64,000 nt of DNA, taken from the NCBI GenBank assembly GCA_030374805.1, contig JARGSG010000209.1, forward strand, positions 310,001 through 374,000. Direction: 5' to 3'. How positions within the stretch are numbered: position 1 is the stretch's first letter; every line of letters starts with the position of its first letter. The translations under genes and the position numbers were made by a program. The stretch is from Gracilaria gracilis (taxonomy: Eukaryota > Rhodophyta > Florideophyceae > Gracilariales > Gracilariaceae). This document shows, one piece after another, positions 23,046 through 32,714 of this stretch. The notes under the pieces were generated by a model that saw nothing but the letters and a program-made list of their open reading frames with translations, ran no database searches and was not told the DNA's origin.

Positions 23046-24071
23046 ATGAGTACGCTGTCCATCTGCGCGGCGTGTACAAGCGCGGACGCGGTGCTGTACT
23101 GCGACGCAGACGCCGCCTTTCTGTGCGCGCCGTGCGACAGCGCCATCCACTCGGCCAACAAGCTGGCGCGTCGCCATCAGCGCGTGCCGCTCAGCGCCGC
23201 CGCCGCGCCGCCGCTTCACGCCGCCGCGCTGTCCTCCTCGTGCGACACGCTGCTTGACGTCTCCGACAGCTGCACGCCGCCGCGCCTGCACCAGCACACC
23301 CACCCGTTGCTGCGCCTGTTCTCGCCATGCACCACCACCACCGCCACCACCACCGCCACCACCACCGCTTCCACCGCGCCGTGCGACGCGCCGCCGTCGC
23401 CGCCGTCGCCGCCGCACCCCTACTCGTACGCGCCGCCCGAGTCGCCGCCGCTGCACGTGCCCGCCTGGGGGCTGGACGCGCTGGTGCCGCTGTTCCCCGC
23501 CGCCGCCGCGCACTCGCCGCCGCCGCCGCCGCCGCTGCTGCCGCCGCCGCTGCCGCCGCTGCTGCCGTCGCCGCCGCCGCCGCCGCTGAGCGACATTGCG
23601 GACGCCTTTGTGAAGAAGGAGGCCGAGACGCTGCTGCAGAGCTCGGGCTACGCGCTGGACGCGCTGGTGCCGCAGATGCACCGCACGCACCTGCCGCCGC
23701 CGCAGCCGCCGCAGCCGCAGCTGCGCCGCCGCAGCCGCCCGCTGCCTCCGCGCAGCACCATCAGCACGCAGTCATACGCCGCGGTCAGCGTGGGCGTGGG
23801 CGGGGGCGACGGCGACGACGCCGCCGTGGTGCCGCTCAGTCTGACCGCGCTCAGCGCCGAGAGCAGCGGCGGCGCGGCTGTCGGTGCTGGCGCTGGTGCC
23901 ACCAGCGCGCGCGCGCGCGATCGGCTGGCGGCGCTGCAGCGCTTCCGCAACAAGCGCGCCAACCGCAGCTTTCGCAAGCGCGTGCGCTACGCGTGCCGCA
24001 AGCAGCTGGCCGACAGCCGCCCGCGCGTCAAGGGGCGCTTCGTGGGGCGCCACGCCATCGTCAAGCGCTGA
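23046..24071 (+). CDS. B-box and CCT domain protein (CONSTANS-like regulator)
   Basis: A 341-residue nuclear transcription regulator. The N-terminal B-box zinc finger starts at residue 7: [18 protein letters not shown], then [10 protein letters not shown], with the usual Cys/Asp/His ligands. A long low-complexity Pro/Ala/Thr middle follows. The C-terminal CCT domain (last ~45 residues) has [17 protein letters not shown], then [15 protein letters not shown], the basic signature used in CONSTANS for DNA and NF-Y contact. ATG 23046 is preferred because it sits directly before the B-box; an in-frame ATG at 23016 would add ten residues. GC is very high, with almost all third positions G or C. It converges with the FAD monooxygenase, 61 bases apart. 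In plants such proteins act in light and daylength responses; the role here is inferred. Confidence 0.9.
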   Translation: MSTLSICAACTSADAVLYCDADAAFLCAPCDSAIHSANKLARRHQRVPLSAAAAPPLHAAALSSSCDTLLDVSDSCTPPRLHQHTHPLLRLFSPCTTTTATTTATTTASTAPCDAPPSPPSPPHPYSYAPPESPPLHVPAWGLDALVPLFPAAAAHSPPPPPPLLPPPLPPLLPSPPPPPLSDIADAFVKKEAETLLQSSGYALDALVPQMHRTHLPPPQPPQPQLRRRSRPLPPRSTISTQSYAAVSVGVGGGDGDDAAVVPLSLTALSAESSGGAAVGAGAGATSARARDRLAALQRFRNKRANRSFRKRVRYACRKQLADSRPRVKGRFVGRHAIVKR

Positions 24072-24132
24072 GCGCGCGTCATGCTCTTGTAAACTGTGCC
24101 TCTCCCACGCACGCCGCGCCTTGTGTGTGTTT

Positions 24133-25223
24133 TTACGTACTACTACTACCAACCGTAGCGTTACCATCCGTAGTCGATGCGGCGGCGGCGGCGGCGGCGG
24201 CGGCGCGTAGCTGTTCGCAGATCGGCGCCACGTCGAACATGCTGTGGCGTAGCTTGTTCTGCAGCACGCGCGCCGGTAGCAGCCGCAGCAGCGCGTCGCG
24301 CAGCGCCACGGCCGGCGGCCACACCAGCTGCCCGAGCCACAGCTGGCGCCGCGTCTCAGTGCGTATCGCGTGCACGAACGGGCGGCGCGCAAACTCGTAC
24401 TGGTAGAACGCCTCCAGGTGGCCGTCCGCCTCCGCCCAGAAGCGGCGCAGCAACGTCGCCACCATGGCGGCGTCCTCCACGCCCAGACACGCGCCCTGCC
24501 CCATGTTGGGCGACAGCGTGTGCGCCGCGTCGCCCACCAGCACCACGCGCGCGGAGCTCCACTTGGGCAGCTCGTCGCTCTCCTCGATGCGGTGCATGTA
24601 GAAGCAGTCGGGCGGCGTGAGGTCGTGCAGCGTGCGCAGCGGCTCGGGCCACTCGCAGCGCGCCAGCTTGGCGTCGCTGCGCGGCGGCGTGGCGCATACC
24701 ACCTTGACCCACCAGTACGCCAGCGAGCCGTCGCCGCTCATGTAGCCGTACGACGAGCGTAGCCCCGCGCCGTAGCAGATGCGCATCTCGCCGTGGCGCT
24801 CGCGCGCGTGCGCCAGCAACGCGTGCGCGCGCTCGCGCGCCACGCGCGGCAGCTGCGCCAGCGGCAGCACGCCGCGGTAGCACACCTCGCCGCAGAAGCG
24901 CGCCGCGTGGCGGCCGTGCGGGTGCACCGCGCGCCGGCGCAGCGTGGAGTGCGCGCCGTCCGCGCCCACCACCACGCGCGAGCGCACGCGCCGCGTGCAG
25001 CCGTCCGCCGCCACGTACGTCGTGTGCGCCAGATGCTGCGCGTGCTCGCGCTCGAGCACGCACACGTCGCGCGCGCCGTACTCGATGAGATGCGGCGGCA
25101 CCAGCGCGCGCAGCGCGGCCATGAGCCGGTGGCGCGCTACCAGCACGAAGCGCTCGCCCGTGCCGTGCGTGACGGCGTCCATGTCGACGGTGTTGAGCAC
25201 GGTGGCGGCGGGTGGCTTGACGG

Positions 25224-25266
<43 letters not shown>

Positions 25267-25596
25267 TTCGGCGGCTTCAAAGTGCATGTTGCACATGTGC
25301 ACGGTGGAGACGGGGAAGCAGTGGCGGTCGAAGAAGGCGTCGGGCACGCGCAGCACGCGCAGCAGCGAGATGGCGCCCGGCCATAGCGCCACGTCCGCGC
25401 CGCTGCCCGCGTGCTGCGCGTCGGCGCGGCGCTCCAGCACGCGCACGCTCAGCTGCTGCTGCAGCAGCGCGGCGGCGGCGGTGAGCCCGGCCACGCCGGC
25501 GCCCACGACGGTGACGTCCACGTACGGCGGCTCGGCGGCGTCGCGCGGCTTGGCGGCGTCGCGCGGCTTGGCGGCGTCGCGCTGAGTAGCTGCCAT
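24133..25596 (-). CDS. FAD-dependent aromatic-type monooxygenase
   Basis: 487 residues of the PHBH/UbiH-type flavin hydroxylase fold. Visible motifs: VVGAGVAGLTAAAAL (Rossmann GxGxxG, about residue 30), VVVGADGAHS (DG motif) and VLVGDAAHTLSPNMGQGACL (GD motif binding the FAD ribityl and pyrophosphate). They place it with zeaxanthin-epoxidase-like, salicylate-hydroxylase-like and COQ6-like enzymes that insert one oxygen using NAD(P)H. The substrate cannot be read from sequence. An 18-bp repeat gives three DAAKPR-type units at the N-terminus, and a GCGTCG repeat (25227-25262) gives an Asp-Ala run, both probably variable. No clear signal or transit peptide. It lies 115 bases downstream of the UbiA gene on the same strand, which suggests, without proving, a shared quinone or isoprenoid pathway. 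Confidence 0.88.
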
Positions 25597-25711
25597 CGCT
25601 ACCGTAGCGACGCAAGCGTAGGAACGCTACAAGGGTAGCGTTTTAACGTTAACTTGGAGACTCGGGGGTTGTGGCCAACGGAAAACGGCAATTTGGCCAA
25701 GAGCGCATTTA

Positions 25712-26797
25712 TTATTCGTTCGATCTACCAAGGTAATGTATATATACCTTCGGTACATGCGCGCCAAACGAGCGCCAGCCAAGCAGCGCGAGCAGCGCGA
25801 CGCGCGGCGCGTCCAGCACTCGCGCGCGCAGCAGCGCCTCAATGAGCACGCCCCACACGAGCAGGCTAGCGTGCGCAAGCGCCGCCGGCAAGCAGCCGTG
25901 CACGCGGTACGGGCAGCTCGCCAGCGTGCGACACACGCGCGCCGCCAGCGGCGCCGACGCCGACAGCAGCACGGCCAGCCGCAGCGCGCGCAGCACGCCG
26001 CCACCACCACCACCACCACCACCACCACCACCACCACCACCGTCGTGGTCGCCGGCGGCGGCGGCCGTGCGCGCGTCCAGCACGGCCAGCGCCCACACGG
26101 CCACGTACGCGCACACGTGCAGGCGAAACACCAGCCGCGCGCTGCCGGCGGCGTTGAGCAGCACGGCGAGCGTGCGCTTGCCGGCCGCAAAGTCGGCGCG
26201 GCGGTCGGCGGCGTTGAGCGTGACGAACAGCGCGCCCTTTGCCAGCGTGGGCGCGGCCAGCAGCTGCAGCAGCAGCGCGGGCGCGGGCCACGGCGCGCCC
26301 TGCGACAGCACGGACAGCAGCGGCAGCAGCACGGACGTGATGAGCGCGGCGTCCAGCTCGCCCAGCGCGCGGTGGTTGAGCCGCAGCGGCGGCGCAGAGT
26401 AGCTGTACGCCAGCGCCACCATGAGCAGCGCTAGCCCGCGCCCCGCCGCAGGCACCAGCGTCTGGCTGGCTAGCAGCGACAGCGCCGCGAGCAGGCGGCC
26501 GAGCTGCAGCACGTGCGCGGCGGGGATGGCGCCCGCCGCGATCTGGCCACTGCCGCCTGTGAAGCGCGACGGCTGGTGGTTGAGCGCGTCCGAGCGGCGG
26601 TCGTAGTAGTCGCCCAGGTAGTGCGTGGCGAACTGCGTGAGCAGCACGAACGCCCACACGCGCAGGAAGATTGGCAGCGAGAAGTGCGCCGTCAGTAGCG
26701 ACGCGCATAGATGCGTCACCGCGGACGTGGTGGTCATCGGCGTGCGCAGCAGCCGGAAGCACGCCAGCGCGTACGCCGCTCGCTTGTCAAACGTCAT
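25712..26797 (-). CDS. UbiA-family membrane prenyltransferase (MenA-like)
   Basis: 361 residues with about eight hydrophobic segments. The first Asp-rich motif reads THYLGDYYDRRSD (about residues 60-72), followed by RFTGGSGQI; the second reads NAADRRADFAAGKRTL (about 195-210). These bind Mg-diphosphate in UbiA enzymes, which attach polyprenyl chains to aromatic acceptors in membranes. The GGSGQI block after motif 1 is like bacterial and archaeal MenA-type members, so 1,4-dihydroxy-2-naphthoate (vitamin K/phylloquinone) or a related ring is a reasonable substrate guess. A 15-Gly run from a CCA repeat lies in a loop between helices. Start is ATG 26797. The FAD monooxygenase follows on the same strand. 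Plastid or mitochondrial targeting is not evident. Confidence 0.88.
   Translation of the reverse strand: MTFDKRAAYALACFRLLRTPMTTTSAVTHLCASLLTAHFSLPIFLRVWAFVLLTQFATHYLGDYYDRRSDALNHQPSRFTGGSGQIAAGAIPAAHVLQLGRLLAALSLLASQTLVPAAGRGLALLMVALAYSYSAPPLRLNHRALGELDAALITSVLLPLLSVLSQGAPWPAPALLLQLLAAPTLAKGALFVTLNAADRRADFAAGKRTLAVLLNAAGSARLVFRLHVCAYVAVWALAVLDARTAAAAGDHDGGGGGGGGGGGGGGGVLRALRLAVLLSASAPLAARVCRTLASCPYRVHGCLPAALAHASLLVWGVLIEALLRARVLDAPRVALLALLGWRSFGAHVPKVYIHYLGRSNE
26000..26041 (+). repeat. (CCA)n microsatellite in the UbiA gene
   Basis: Fourteen CCA/CAC triplets, read on the minus strand as a poly-Gly loop. Likely length-variable between strains. Confidence 0.95.
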
Positions 26798-27123
26798 GGC
26801 GGCCGGCACCAACTAATTAGAGACGGCGACGGCGACGAGGTGCGGCAGCGGGCGTGCCGTGCTGCGGAATGTGGCGCCGTGCGATAACTTGTGCGTTAAA
26901 GCGTCAACTTACGTCATGCTGCACGGCGCGCTCCAACTGTCAGCCAGCCGAGGCACATTCCGCCGCCGTTGGCAACTGAATTTCACTCTGTTGAGCGCCG
27001 TCCTCGTTGTCGCCAACGCACACGTCATCGCTAACGCAAACAGCAGTTTACTACTACACTTGTAGCTCTAACAAGCGACGAAGGGCTTGTGCATCCACTT
27101 CGGTACGGAACCTTATCTACGCT
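26798..27123. other. intergenic spacer between UbiA and the Cys-rich gene
   Basis: 325 bases holding the UbiA promoter side and the 3' end of the Cys-rich gene. No gene seen. Confidence 0.5.
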
Positions 27124-29703
27124 CTACGCCGGCCGGCACACGGAGTGCACGCAGCGAAGCCCCGGCGCGCACGCCCAGAGCGGCGAGTGCCCGCAGCGCC
27201 CGCCCGCGCTGGTGGCCGACACGCATCTGTGCGCGCCGAGCAGCCGCGCACACACCAAGCCCGGCGCGCACGGCGGCGCGCCGCGCGCGCCGCACGCATA
27301 TCCGAAGCGCAGCGCGCTGTGCGCGCACACGCCGCTCACGCAGCGCAGCCCGCGCGCGCACAGCGACCACGGGGTGGAGCAATTGCCGCCCACGGCCACT
27401 CTCCTTCGGCAGCGTCGGTGAATGCAGCTCAACCCACGTTGGCACACCCACAACGGATCGCTTCCGCAGCCATGTCCCGCGGGCTTCGGCACCACGCAGC
27501 GCCTCTTGCTCGACGTTCCGGCGCATACGGAACCAGACGCACACATCGACCACGGGGTCGAACAATTGCCGCCCACGGCCACTCTCCTTCGGCAGCGTCG
27601 CCCAATGCAGCTCAACCCACGTTGGCAAACCCACAACGGATCGCTTCCACAGCCATGTCCCGCGGGCTTCGGCACCACGCAGCGCCTCTTTCTCGACGTT
27701 CCGGCGCATACGGAACCAGACGCACACATTGACAACGGGGTCGAACAATTGCCGCCCACGGCCACTCTCCTTCGGCAGCGTCGGTAAATGCAACTCAACC
27801 CACGTTGGCAAACCCACAACGGATCGCTTCCGCAGCCATGTCCCGCGGGCTTCGGCACCACGCAGCGCCTCTTTCTCGACGTTCCGGCGCATACGGAACC
27901 AGACGCACACATCGACCACGGAGGCGAGCAATTGCCGCCTACGGCCACTCTCCTTCGGCAGCGTCGGTGAATGCAACTCAACCCACGTTGGCACACCCAA
28001 AACGGATCGCTTCCACAGCGGTGTCCCACTGCTTTCGGCACCACGCAACGTTTCTTGCTCCCTGTGCCGGCGCACACGGAGCCGGACGCGCACATCGACC
28101 ACGGAGAGGAACAATTGCTGCCAACGGCCACTCTCCTTCGACAGCGTCCGTAAATGCAGCTCAACCCACGTTGGCACACCCAAAACGGGTCGCGTCTGCA
28201 GCGATCACCCAGCGCCTTCGCTTTCACGCACCGTTTCTTGCTCGACGTTCCGACACACGCGGCACCAGACTCACATAGCGACCCGGCAGCCAAGCAATCG
28301 CCGCCCACCGCCACTCTCTTTCGGCATCGTCCGCCGATACACTTGAAGCCAGCTTGACACACCCAGAACGGATCCCTTCTGCAGCGATGCCCCGGCGCCT
28401 TTGGTGTCACACAACGTTTCTTGCTCACAGTTCCGACACACACGGCACCAGACACGCACACTGACCCCGCAGCTAAGCAATCGCCCCCCACAGCGATTCT
28501 ACGCTTTTGGCACCGTCCGTGAATGCACGTGAAGCCAGATTGGCATACCCAGAACGGATCGTTTCTGCAGACATGTCCCGGCGGCCTCGGCATCACACAA
28601 CGTTTTCTGGTCAGAGTTCCGACACACACGGAACCGGACGCACACTTGGACCACGGAAGCAAGCAGTTGCCGCCAACGGCCACTCGCTTTCGGCATCGTC
28701 CGTCAATACAACTAAAGCCAGATCGACACACCCAGAACGGATCCCTTCTGCAGCGACGCCCTGGCGCCTTTGGTGTCACACAAACTTTCTTGCTTGCAGT
28801 TCCGGCACACACGGCACCAGGCACACACACCGACCCAGCAGCCAAGCAACTCTTCCCAACAGGCACAAGGCGTACAAGCTTCTTGCATCGCCTTCCAACG
28901 CACTTGAAGCCAGGCTGGCACACCCAGAACGGATCCTGTCCACAGCGATGTCCCGGTAGCTTGGGAATCACACAGCGTTTCTTACTCACAGTTCCGGCGC
29001 AGACAGCACCGTGCACACATACCGACCCTACTGCCAAACAATTCCCCCCCACAGGGATTCTAGGCTTTTGGCACCGTCCGCCAACGCATTTGAAGTCAGA
29101 CTGGCAAACCCAGAACGGATCCTGTCCACAGCCATGTCCCGGCGGCTTTGGCATCACGCAAAGCTTTTTGGTTGCCGTTCCGGCACAAACAGATCCACCG
29201 GTGCAAACATGTCCAGGACCCAAACAGCTTCCTCCAAGGGCTACCTTCTTCACACAAATGCCTTTGTCACATGCCAGACCAGCCTTACATACGAGGAACC
29301 GGTTGCTCCCGCAAAAACGACCCTGCTCAATGGGTTTCAGGCATACCTTGTGCTGCGGGTGTCCAACACACACAGTACCAGGTCGGCAAACGGATCCTCT
29401 TTTCGTGCAGCTCATTCCAACTGCGACGTACGGAGAAGTGCAAACAAAATGTTTGCAGGTTGAACCAGACTCACAGACCGAATACGGATCGAGTCCACAT
29501 CGGCTACCAACAGGCTTCGGAGTCACGCATCGCTTTCTGAGCGGCGGCCCGGTACAAACTGAGTTCTTCGGACAGAACGGACAAAAGATCCCGGTGTTGT
29601 ATTCATCATCGCGAACAACAGCCGTCGTTTCGGACTGATTGGAGAGTTCGGCGGCAGAACATGCTGCCAACAAAACAAACAACAACAAAACACGAGCAAA
29701 CAT
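27124..29703 (-). CDS. secreted Cys-rich protein of tandem ~61-residue repeats
   Basis: 859 residues from ATG 29703, chosen because MFARVLLLFVLLAACSAAE is a classic signal peptide and a TATA box lies 118 bases upstream; an in-frame start at 29811 would bury that signal. The mature part is about 13-14 repeats built on VGG-x-C...C-x-x-G-x-VC-x-G...K-x-C-V-x-PK-x-x-G-x-x-C-x-x-D-P-x-W-V-C-x-x-G-x-x-C-x-x-x-x-C, with about eight Cys per unit, so disulphide-stabilised modules outside the cell. The later repeats (27400-28340) are nearly identical at DNA level with a 183-bp period; earlier ones have drifted. Dickkopf/EGF-like spacing is loosely similar, but I do not recognise the family. It may be a wall, matrix or adhesion protein (inference). 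Confidence 0.85.
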   Translation of the reverse strand: MFARVLLLFVLLAACSAAELSNQSETTAVVRDDEYNTGIFCPFCPKNSVCTGPPLRKRCVTPKPVGSRCGLDPYSVCESGSTCKHFVCTSPYVAVGMSCTKRGSVCRPGTVCVGHPQHKVCLKPIEQGRFCGSNRFLVCKAGLACDKGICVKKVALGGSCLGPGHVCTGGSVCAGTATKKLCVMPKPPGHGCGQDPFWVCQSDFKCVGGRCQKPRIPVGGNCLAVGSVCVHGAVCAGTVSKKRCVIPKLPGHRCGQDPFWVCQPGFKCVGRRCKKLVRLVPVGKSCLAAGSVCVPGAVCAGTASKKVCVTPKAPGRRCRRDPFWVCRSGFSCIDGRCRKRVAVGGNCLLPWSKCASGSVCVGTLTRKRCVMPRPPGHVCRNDPFWVCQSGFTCIHGRCQKRRIAVGGDCLAAGSVCVSGAVCVGTVSKKRCVTPKAPGHRCRRDPFWVCQAGFKCIGGRCRKRVAVGGDCLAAGSLCESGAACVGTSSKKRCVKAKALGDRCRRDPFWVCQRGLSCIYGRCRRRVAVGSNCSSPWSMCASGSVCAGTGSKKRCVVPKAVGHRCGSDPFWVCQRGLSCIHRRCRRRVAVGGNCSPPWSMCASGSVCAGTSRKRRCVVPKPAGHGCGSDPLWVCQRGLSCIYRRCRRRVAVGGNCSTPLSMCASGSVCAGTSRKRRCVVPKPAGHGCGSDPLWVCQRGLSCIGRRCRRRVAVGGNCSTPWSMCASGSVCAGTSSKRRCVVPKPAGHGCGSDPLWVCQRGLSCIHRRCRRRVAVGGNCSTPWSLCARGLRCVSGVCAHSALRFGYACGARGAPPCAPGLVCARLLGAHRCVSATSAGGRCGHSPLWACAPGLRCVHSVCRPA
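27422..28336 (-). repeat. 183-bp coding tandem repeats, five near-identical units
   Basis: The same start sequence recurs at 27422, 27605, 27788, 27971 and 28154, a period of exactly 183 bases (61 codons). High identity points to recent unequal crossing-over or gene conversion. Confidence 0.92.
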
Positions 29704-29820
29704 CTTCGCACTCCTATTACTTGCCTTTGATACTGGTTCAGCTGGTCCTCTTGTCAGAGAACGAGCAAATGAATGATGAAGGGGGATAGAAACAGACCAG
29801 GTTGCGGTCAAGCAGGGGGG

Positions 29821-29829
29821 CTTTTATAC
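29821..29829 (-). promoter_or_regulatory. TATA box of the Cys-rich secreted protein gene
   Basis: On the minus strand reads GTATAAAAG, 118 bases before the chosen ATG at 29703, which supports that start. Confidence 0.65.
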
Positions 29830-30823
29830 CCCTCGGAAACCTGATGGGAGAGGCCTGAAGCTGTGCTGAATGCAATCCTAAATGCAATCTACCGACACCA
29901 GAGATCACATGAGATGCCAGGAGAGGAGAGGAGGTGCGGGTAAATGCGTTTGATACTCTCTCCAAACGCCGTTCCGACACAGCGAATTGGGGAAATGGAG
30001 GACCGAGGTACACTCGAGATGACGACTGGGTTCACGGACCTGACAAAACCATCGAAGTTATGGCGTTAAATGCAAAACCTGCGCAACGGCGCATTGCCAA
30101 ACCTCACCCAATCTCTGTACCTACGCTCTCTCACGGGAAATTCCTTCGTAGCAGCGAGAGGGATACACGGAGATTTAGATAGTGCAAGCTTCTATATAGA
30201 TGGAAAAGCATTATCGTATGTTTGCTGGAGACTCTCTTCGAAAACGGGGGGTTTCCTTCCGTTCCCGACGATTGAATCGATGGGGAAAAGAGTTTCCTTC
30301 GCAACAAACATTGAGGCGAAACGATTGCATCAACACGTTGCTCAAAGGAATACAACAGATGGAAATACGAAGTATCAGAAATGAACCGAGACGCACAATC
30401 TGTACGGGTTTAAAACAAGCCCCTCCGAGGTGCAACAGAAGCAACCCATGCCCTCCGTTCTAATTACATCTGGTTTGTCTTTTCAACAAGATGCAATATT
30501 AGTACTGTTCTGAAGCAACGGACGATGTTGCTCCCGAGCATTCGATTCAGAACCTCAGTGCCATTTTTAATACAACCGTGGCTTCGTAAACACTCGCCTT
30601 GACGAACAATTTTGTAGAGAGCGGAAAGATTCAGATCCACATCATTGTCTAGTTCGAGGACAACGCAGCAAAGCCGCAGCCCAGTGTACCGTTTACACAC
30701 TTCTAGTAACACTTCCAGTAACGCACGCAAGCGCTGCTCGAAGCACAAACCTTTTCATAACACAAGATGTCCTTCGTACAGACCTGAGATGACGAGCAGT
30801 GTCCACACCGATTTTCTCCTATC
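29830..30823. other. non-coding stretch
   Basis: No convincing gene. Several short open readings on both strands lack motifs or consistent codon use. Probably upstream sequence of the Cys-rich gene plus 5' flank of the next remnant. Confidence 0.4.
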
Positions 30824-31177
30824 ATGAGCACCATAGACCATTTCATGAATGCACCCCCGGTTCAAAGTCCAGATGGATCTGCAGGAAGTGCAGAAGAAAT
30901 AGAGAGTTCTAGGCCTCTACGAGCCGCTGTCGAGTGGGATGAAGGCTGGTACGCAGGGTCGATTCAAAATAGTGGGGAGTTTGACAGCAACACTGAGACT
31001 GTCAAGAAATTTCAGAACAAGCATGGACGGAGTCCCGATATGGTTATTAAGTATGATGATGGCTTTACGTTTGCATATGGAATGCTACCGGGAGAAAGAG
31101 AAATTCTAGATGAAGATGGAGACCGGCTTAGGGAACTTGAAATATCTACAGTGGGTGGTGGCTCGTATGCAATATGA
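30824..31177 (+). CDS. small protein with Tudor-like beta-barrel pattern (hypothetical)
   Basis: 117 residues. The core VEWDEGWYAGSIQNS followed about 30 residues later by MVIKYDDGFTFAYGM fits the W-D-x-GW-Y-x-G...V-x-YDDG pattern of Tudor/agenet-like domains, which bind methylated histone tails or arginines. It lies directly before a LINE RNase H fragment in another frame, so it may be a captured domain or part of a LINE ORF rather than an independent gene. No promoter is obvious. Could also be a non-functional remnant. Confidence 0.4.
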   Translation: MSTIDHFMNAPPVQSPDGSAGSAEEIESSRPLRAAVEWDEGWYAGSIQNSGEFDSNTETVKKFQNKHGRSPDMVIKYDDGFTFAYGMLPGEREILDEDGDRLRELEISTVGGGSYAI

Positions 31178-31186
31178 TGGCAGCCT

Positions 31187-31780
31187 GCGGGACAACCCGA
31201 GACCAAATTGGTACCTGCAGGAATCGGAGTATCTTCATTCATAGCGGAAGTAACGGCGCTAAAAGCAGCAATTATGCGTGTGCTTGAAAAGGTACGAAGA
31301 GGTTGGAGAGGAATGGTTAGGATTGTTACTGATTCTCAAAGCGTTATGGAAAATCTGCAGATGCCAGTTCGACAACAATCGTACTCCGTTCAGCAGCTTT
31401 CTAAATTGCTGTCTGAACTGAGTGTTATATTTCCTGTTCATATACTTTGGGCGCCAAGTCATTGTGGAGTTTCAAAGAACGAGCTAGTACATACCATGGC
31501 GAAAGAGGCATTGAAGTTCCTATTATGTGAACAGATAAGAATTCCTATAGACCTTGCAGAAGTAAGAAGGAGGGTTTCGACTAAGAGTAATTCAGTATCT
31601 CTCATTTCAGAGTTACCGGACGACTTTGAGAATATTCTTTCTCAGAGAGAAGCAGAAACGGCTTTGGCACAGATCTATGTGGGACATACGCCAAGTTTGC
31701 ACCCTCTTGGATCTCATTTATTTGGGAAGAAGTTGGTTTGTAACTGTAGGCCTGGTTTTCTGAATGATGTGGACCACTAA
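31187..31780 (+). pseudogene. LINE (non-LTR retrotransposon) RNase H remnant
   Basis: The reading holds SFIAEVTALKAAI, RIVTDSQSVMENL and VHILWAPSHCGVSKNELVHTMA, which are the E, D and H-containing motifs of the RNase H domain found behind reverse transcriptase in I-type LINEs. After it, VGHTPSLHPLGSHLFG and VCNCRPGFLNDVDH match the conserved GH...L...C-x-C...H tail of such pol proteins. The first RNase H Asp motif and the whole reverse transcriptase are missing, as expected from 5' truncation. The RNase H His-x-x-N..D region shows NELVH rather than N-E-x-A-D, another sign of decay. Confidence 0.65.
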
Positions 31781-32714
31781 CTTTTCAAGACGCTTGTGTC
31801 TACTTCCTAGTCGTGAACGCTAGGAAAAATCCGTTCCTAGTATTGTTAGAGAATGGCCCGTTAGAATGTTGGCCTTTCTTGTGAGAGAGCGTTTCTTTGA
31901 GCAGAAACGTTCCGCACCAAGCCATAATTGAGCTAGTGCACTCATAAACAAAGAGAGAGAGAAAGGGCATTCCAGAAGGGGGTTGGGACCCCGTTAGCAT
32001 AATCCAGTCACACAAGCCTGGAATTGATCGCATTCACTTTCAATTCGTCGCAAGCAGTGGCATGAGCACACAAGAGGTCGTGGTCGTGTTTAGGCACCTG
32101 ACAGTCCCATTCTTCCTGATCCTCGTGCCGATTTGATTCTCAGAACCTTGGCGTCGAGCAAACGCCAGAACGCATCAATTCTCCCGGCCTTCATCGTTCT
32201 CAGCCAACATCTCTGTACCGTGTTTGCAGGTATTCGTCTTCGTTCTCAAAAGGAGATACAAGATGTATCTATCAACCTTCGAAGGTAGAAGGTTAACCCT
32301 TTACTATCTTTAGCTGGGCGCTGAATCGGGCCTAAATCCCCAATCCCTGGATGATGCAGTTTATGGCACGACTGCCTACCGGGGGATTCCCAAACAATTG
32401 CGTTCAGCGCAATCTTTGATTGGCCACTAAATTATTTACAAAATACGAGGGTTCTTATTCCGTAACAGCACGGAAAAGGCGGATAGATAGAAAGATAGCC
32501 AAAGCTGCTGGAGTCATGTTGGCATATTGCGAAGTCTGCCCAACTCGTTGGAAGGCCATTCGAGCGCAGCTCTATCACCGCTACGAACCGCCGCTTCACA
32601 TTAGCACATTCCTGCGTATCTGAGCTCGAAGCGCAACACTAACGCGATCGATCTTCATCGCCACCCCGGAAAGCGAGCTGAACTTGCATTCTTTCACCCC
32701 CTTCCGAGAGAACA
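31781..32714. other. non-coding stretch upstream of RPN10
   Basis: No gene seen. The right part must hold the RPN10 promoter and 5' leader. A short open reading at 32420-32623 has no recognisable motif. Confidence 0.45.

Noticed and set aside
22713-26762. Arg/Ala/Pro-rich readings in the GC-rich island
   Set aside because: High GC removes stop codons in all frames. Only the B-box/CCT, FAD monooxygenase and UbiA frames carry motifs.
27422-28357. Direct repeats at 183-bp spacing as a CRISPR-like array
   Set aside because: They encode near-identical 61-residue modules on the minus strand of a eukaryotic secreted protein; there are no unique spacers and no cas genes.
27007-29638. Long plus-strand open readings opposite the Cys-rich gene
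   Set aside because: They are shadows of the GC-rich minus-strand repeats: no signal peptide, no Cys pattern, and repeat identity is explained by the true gene.
31208-31780. RNase H reading as a host RNase H1 gene
   Set aside because: The tail motifs (GHTPSLHPLG, C-x-C...DVDH) and the missing first Asp motif are those of LINE pol remnants, and no start codon fits.
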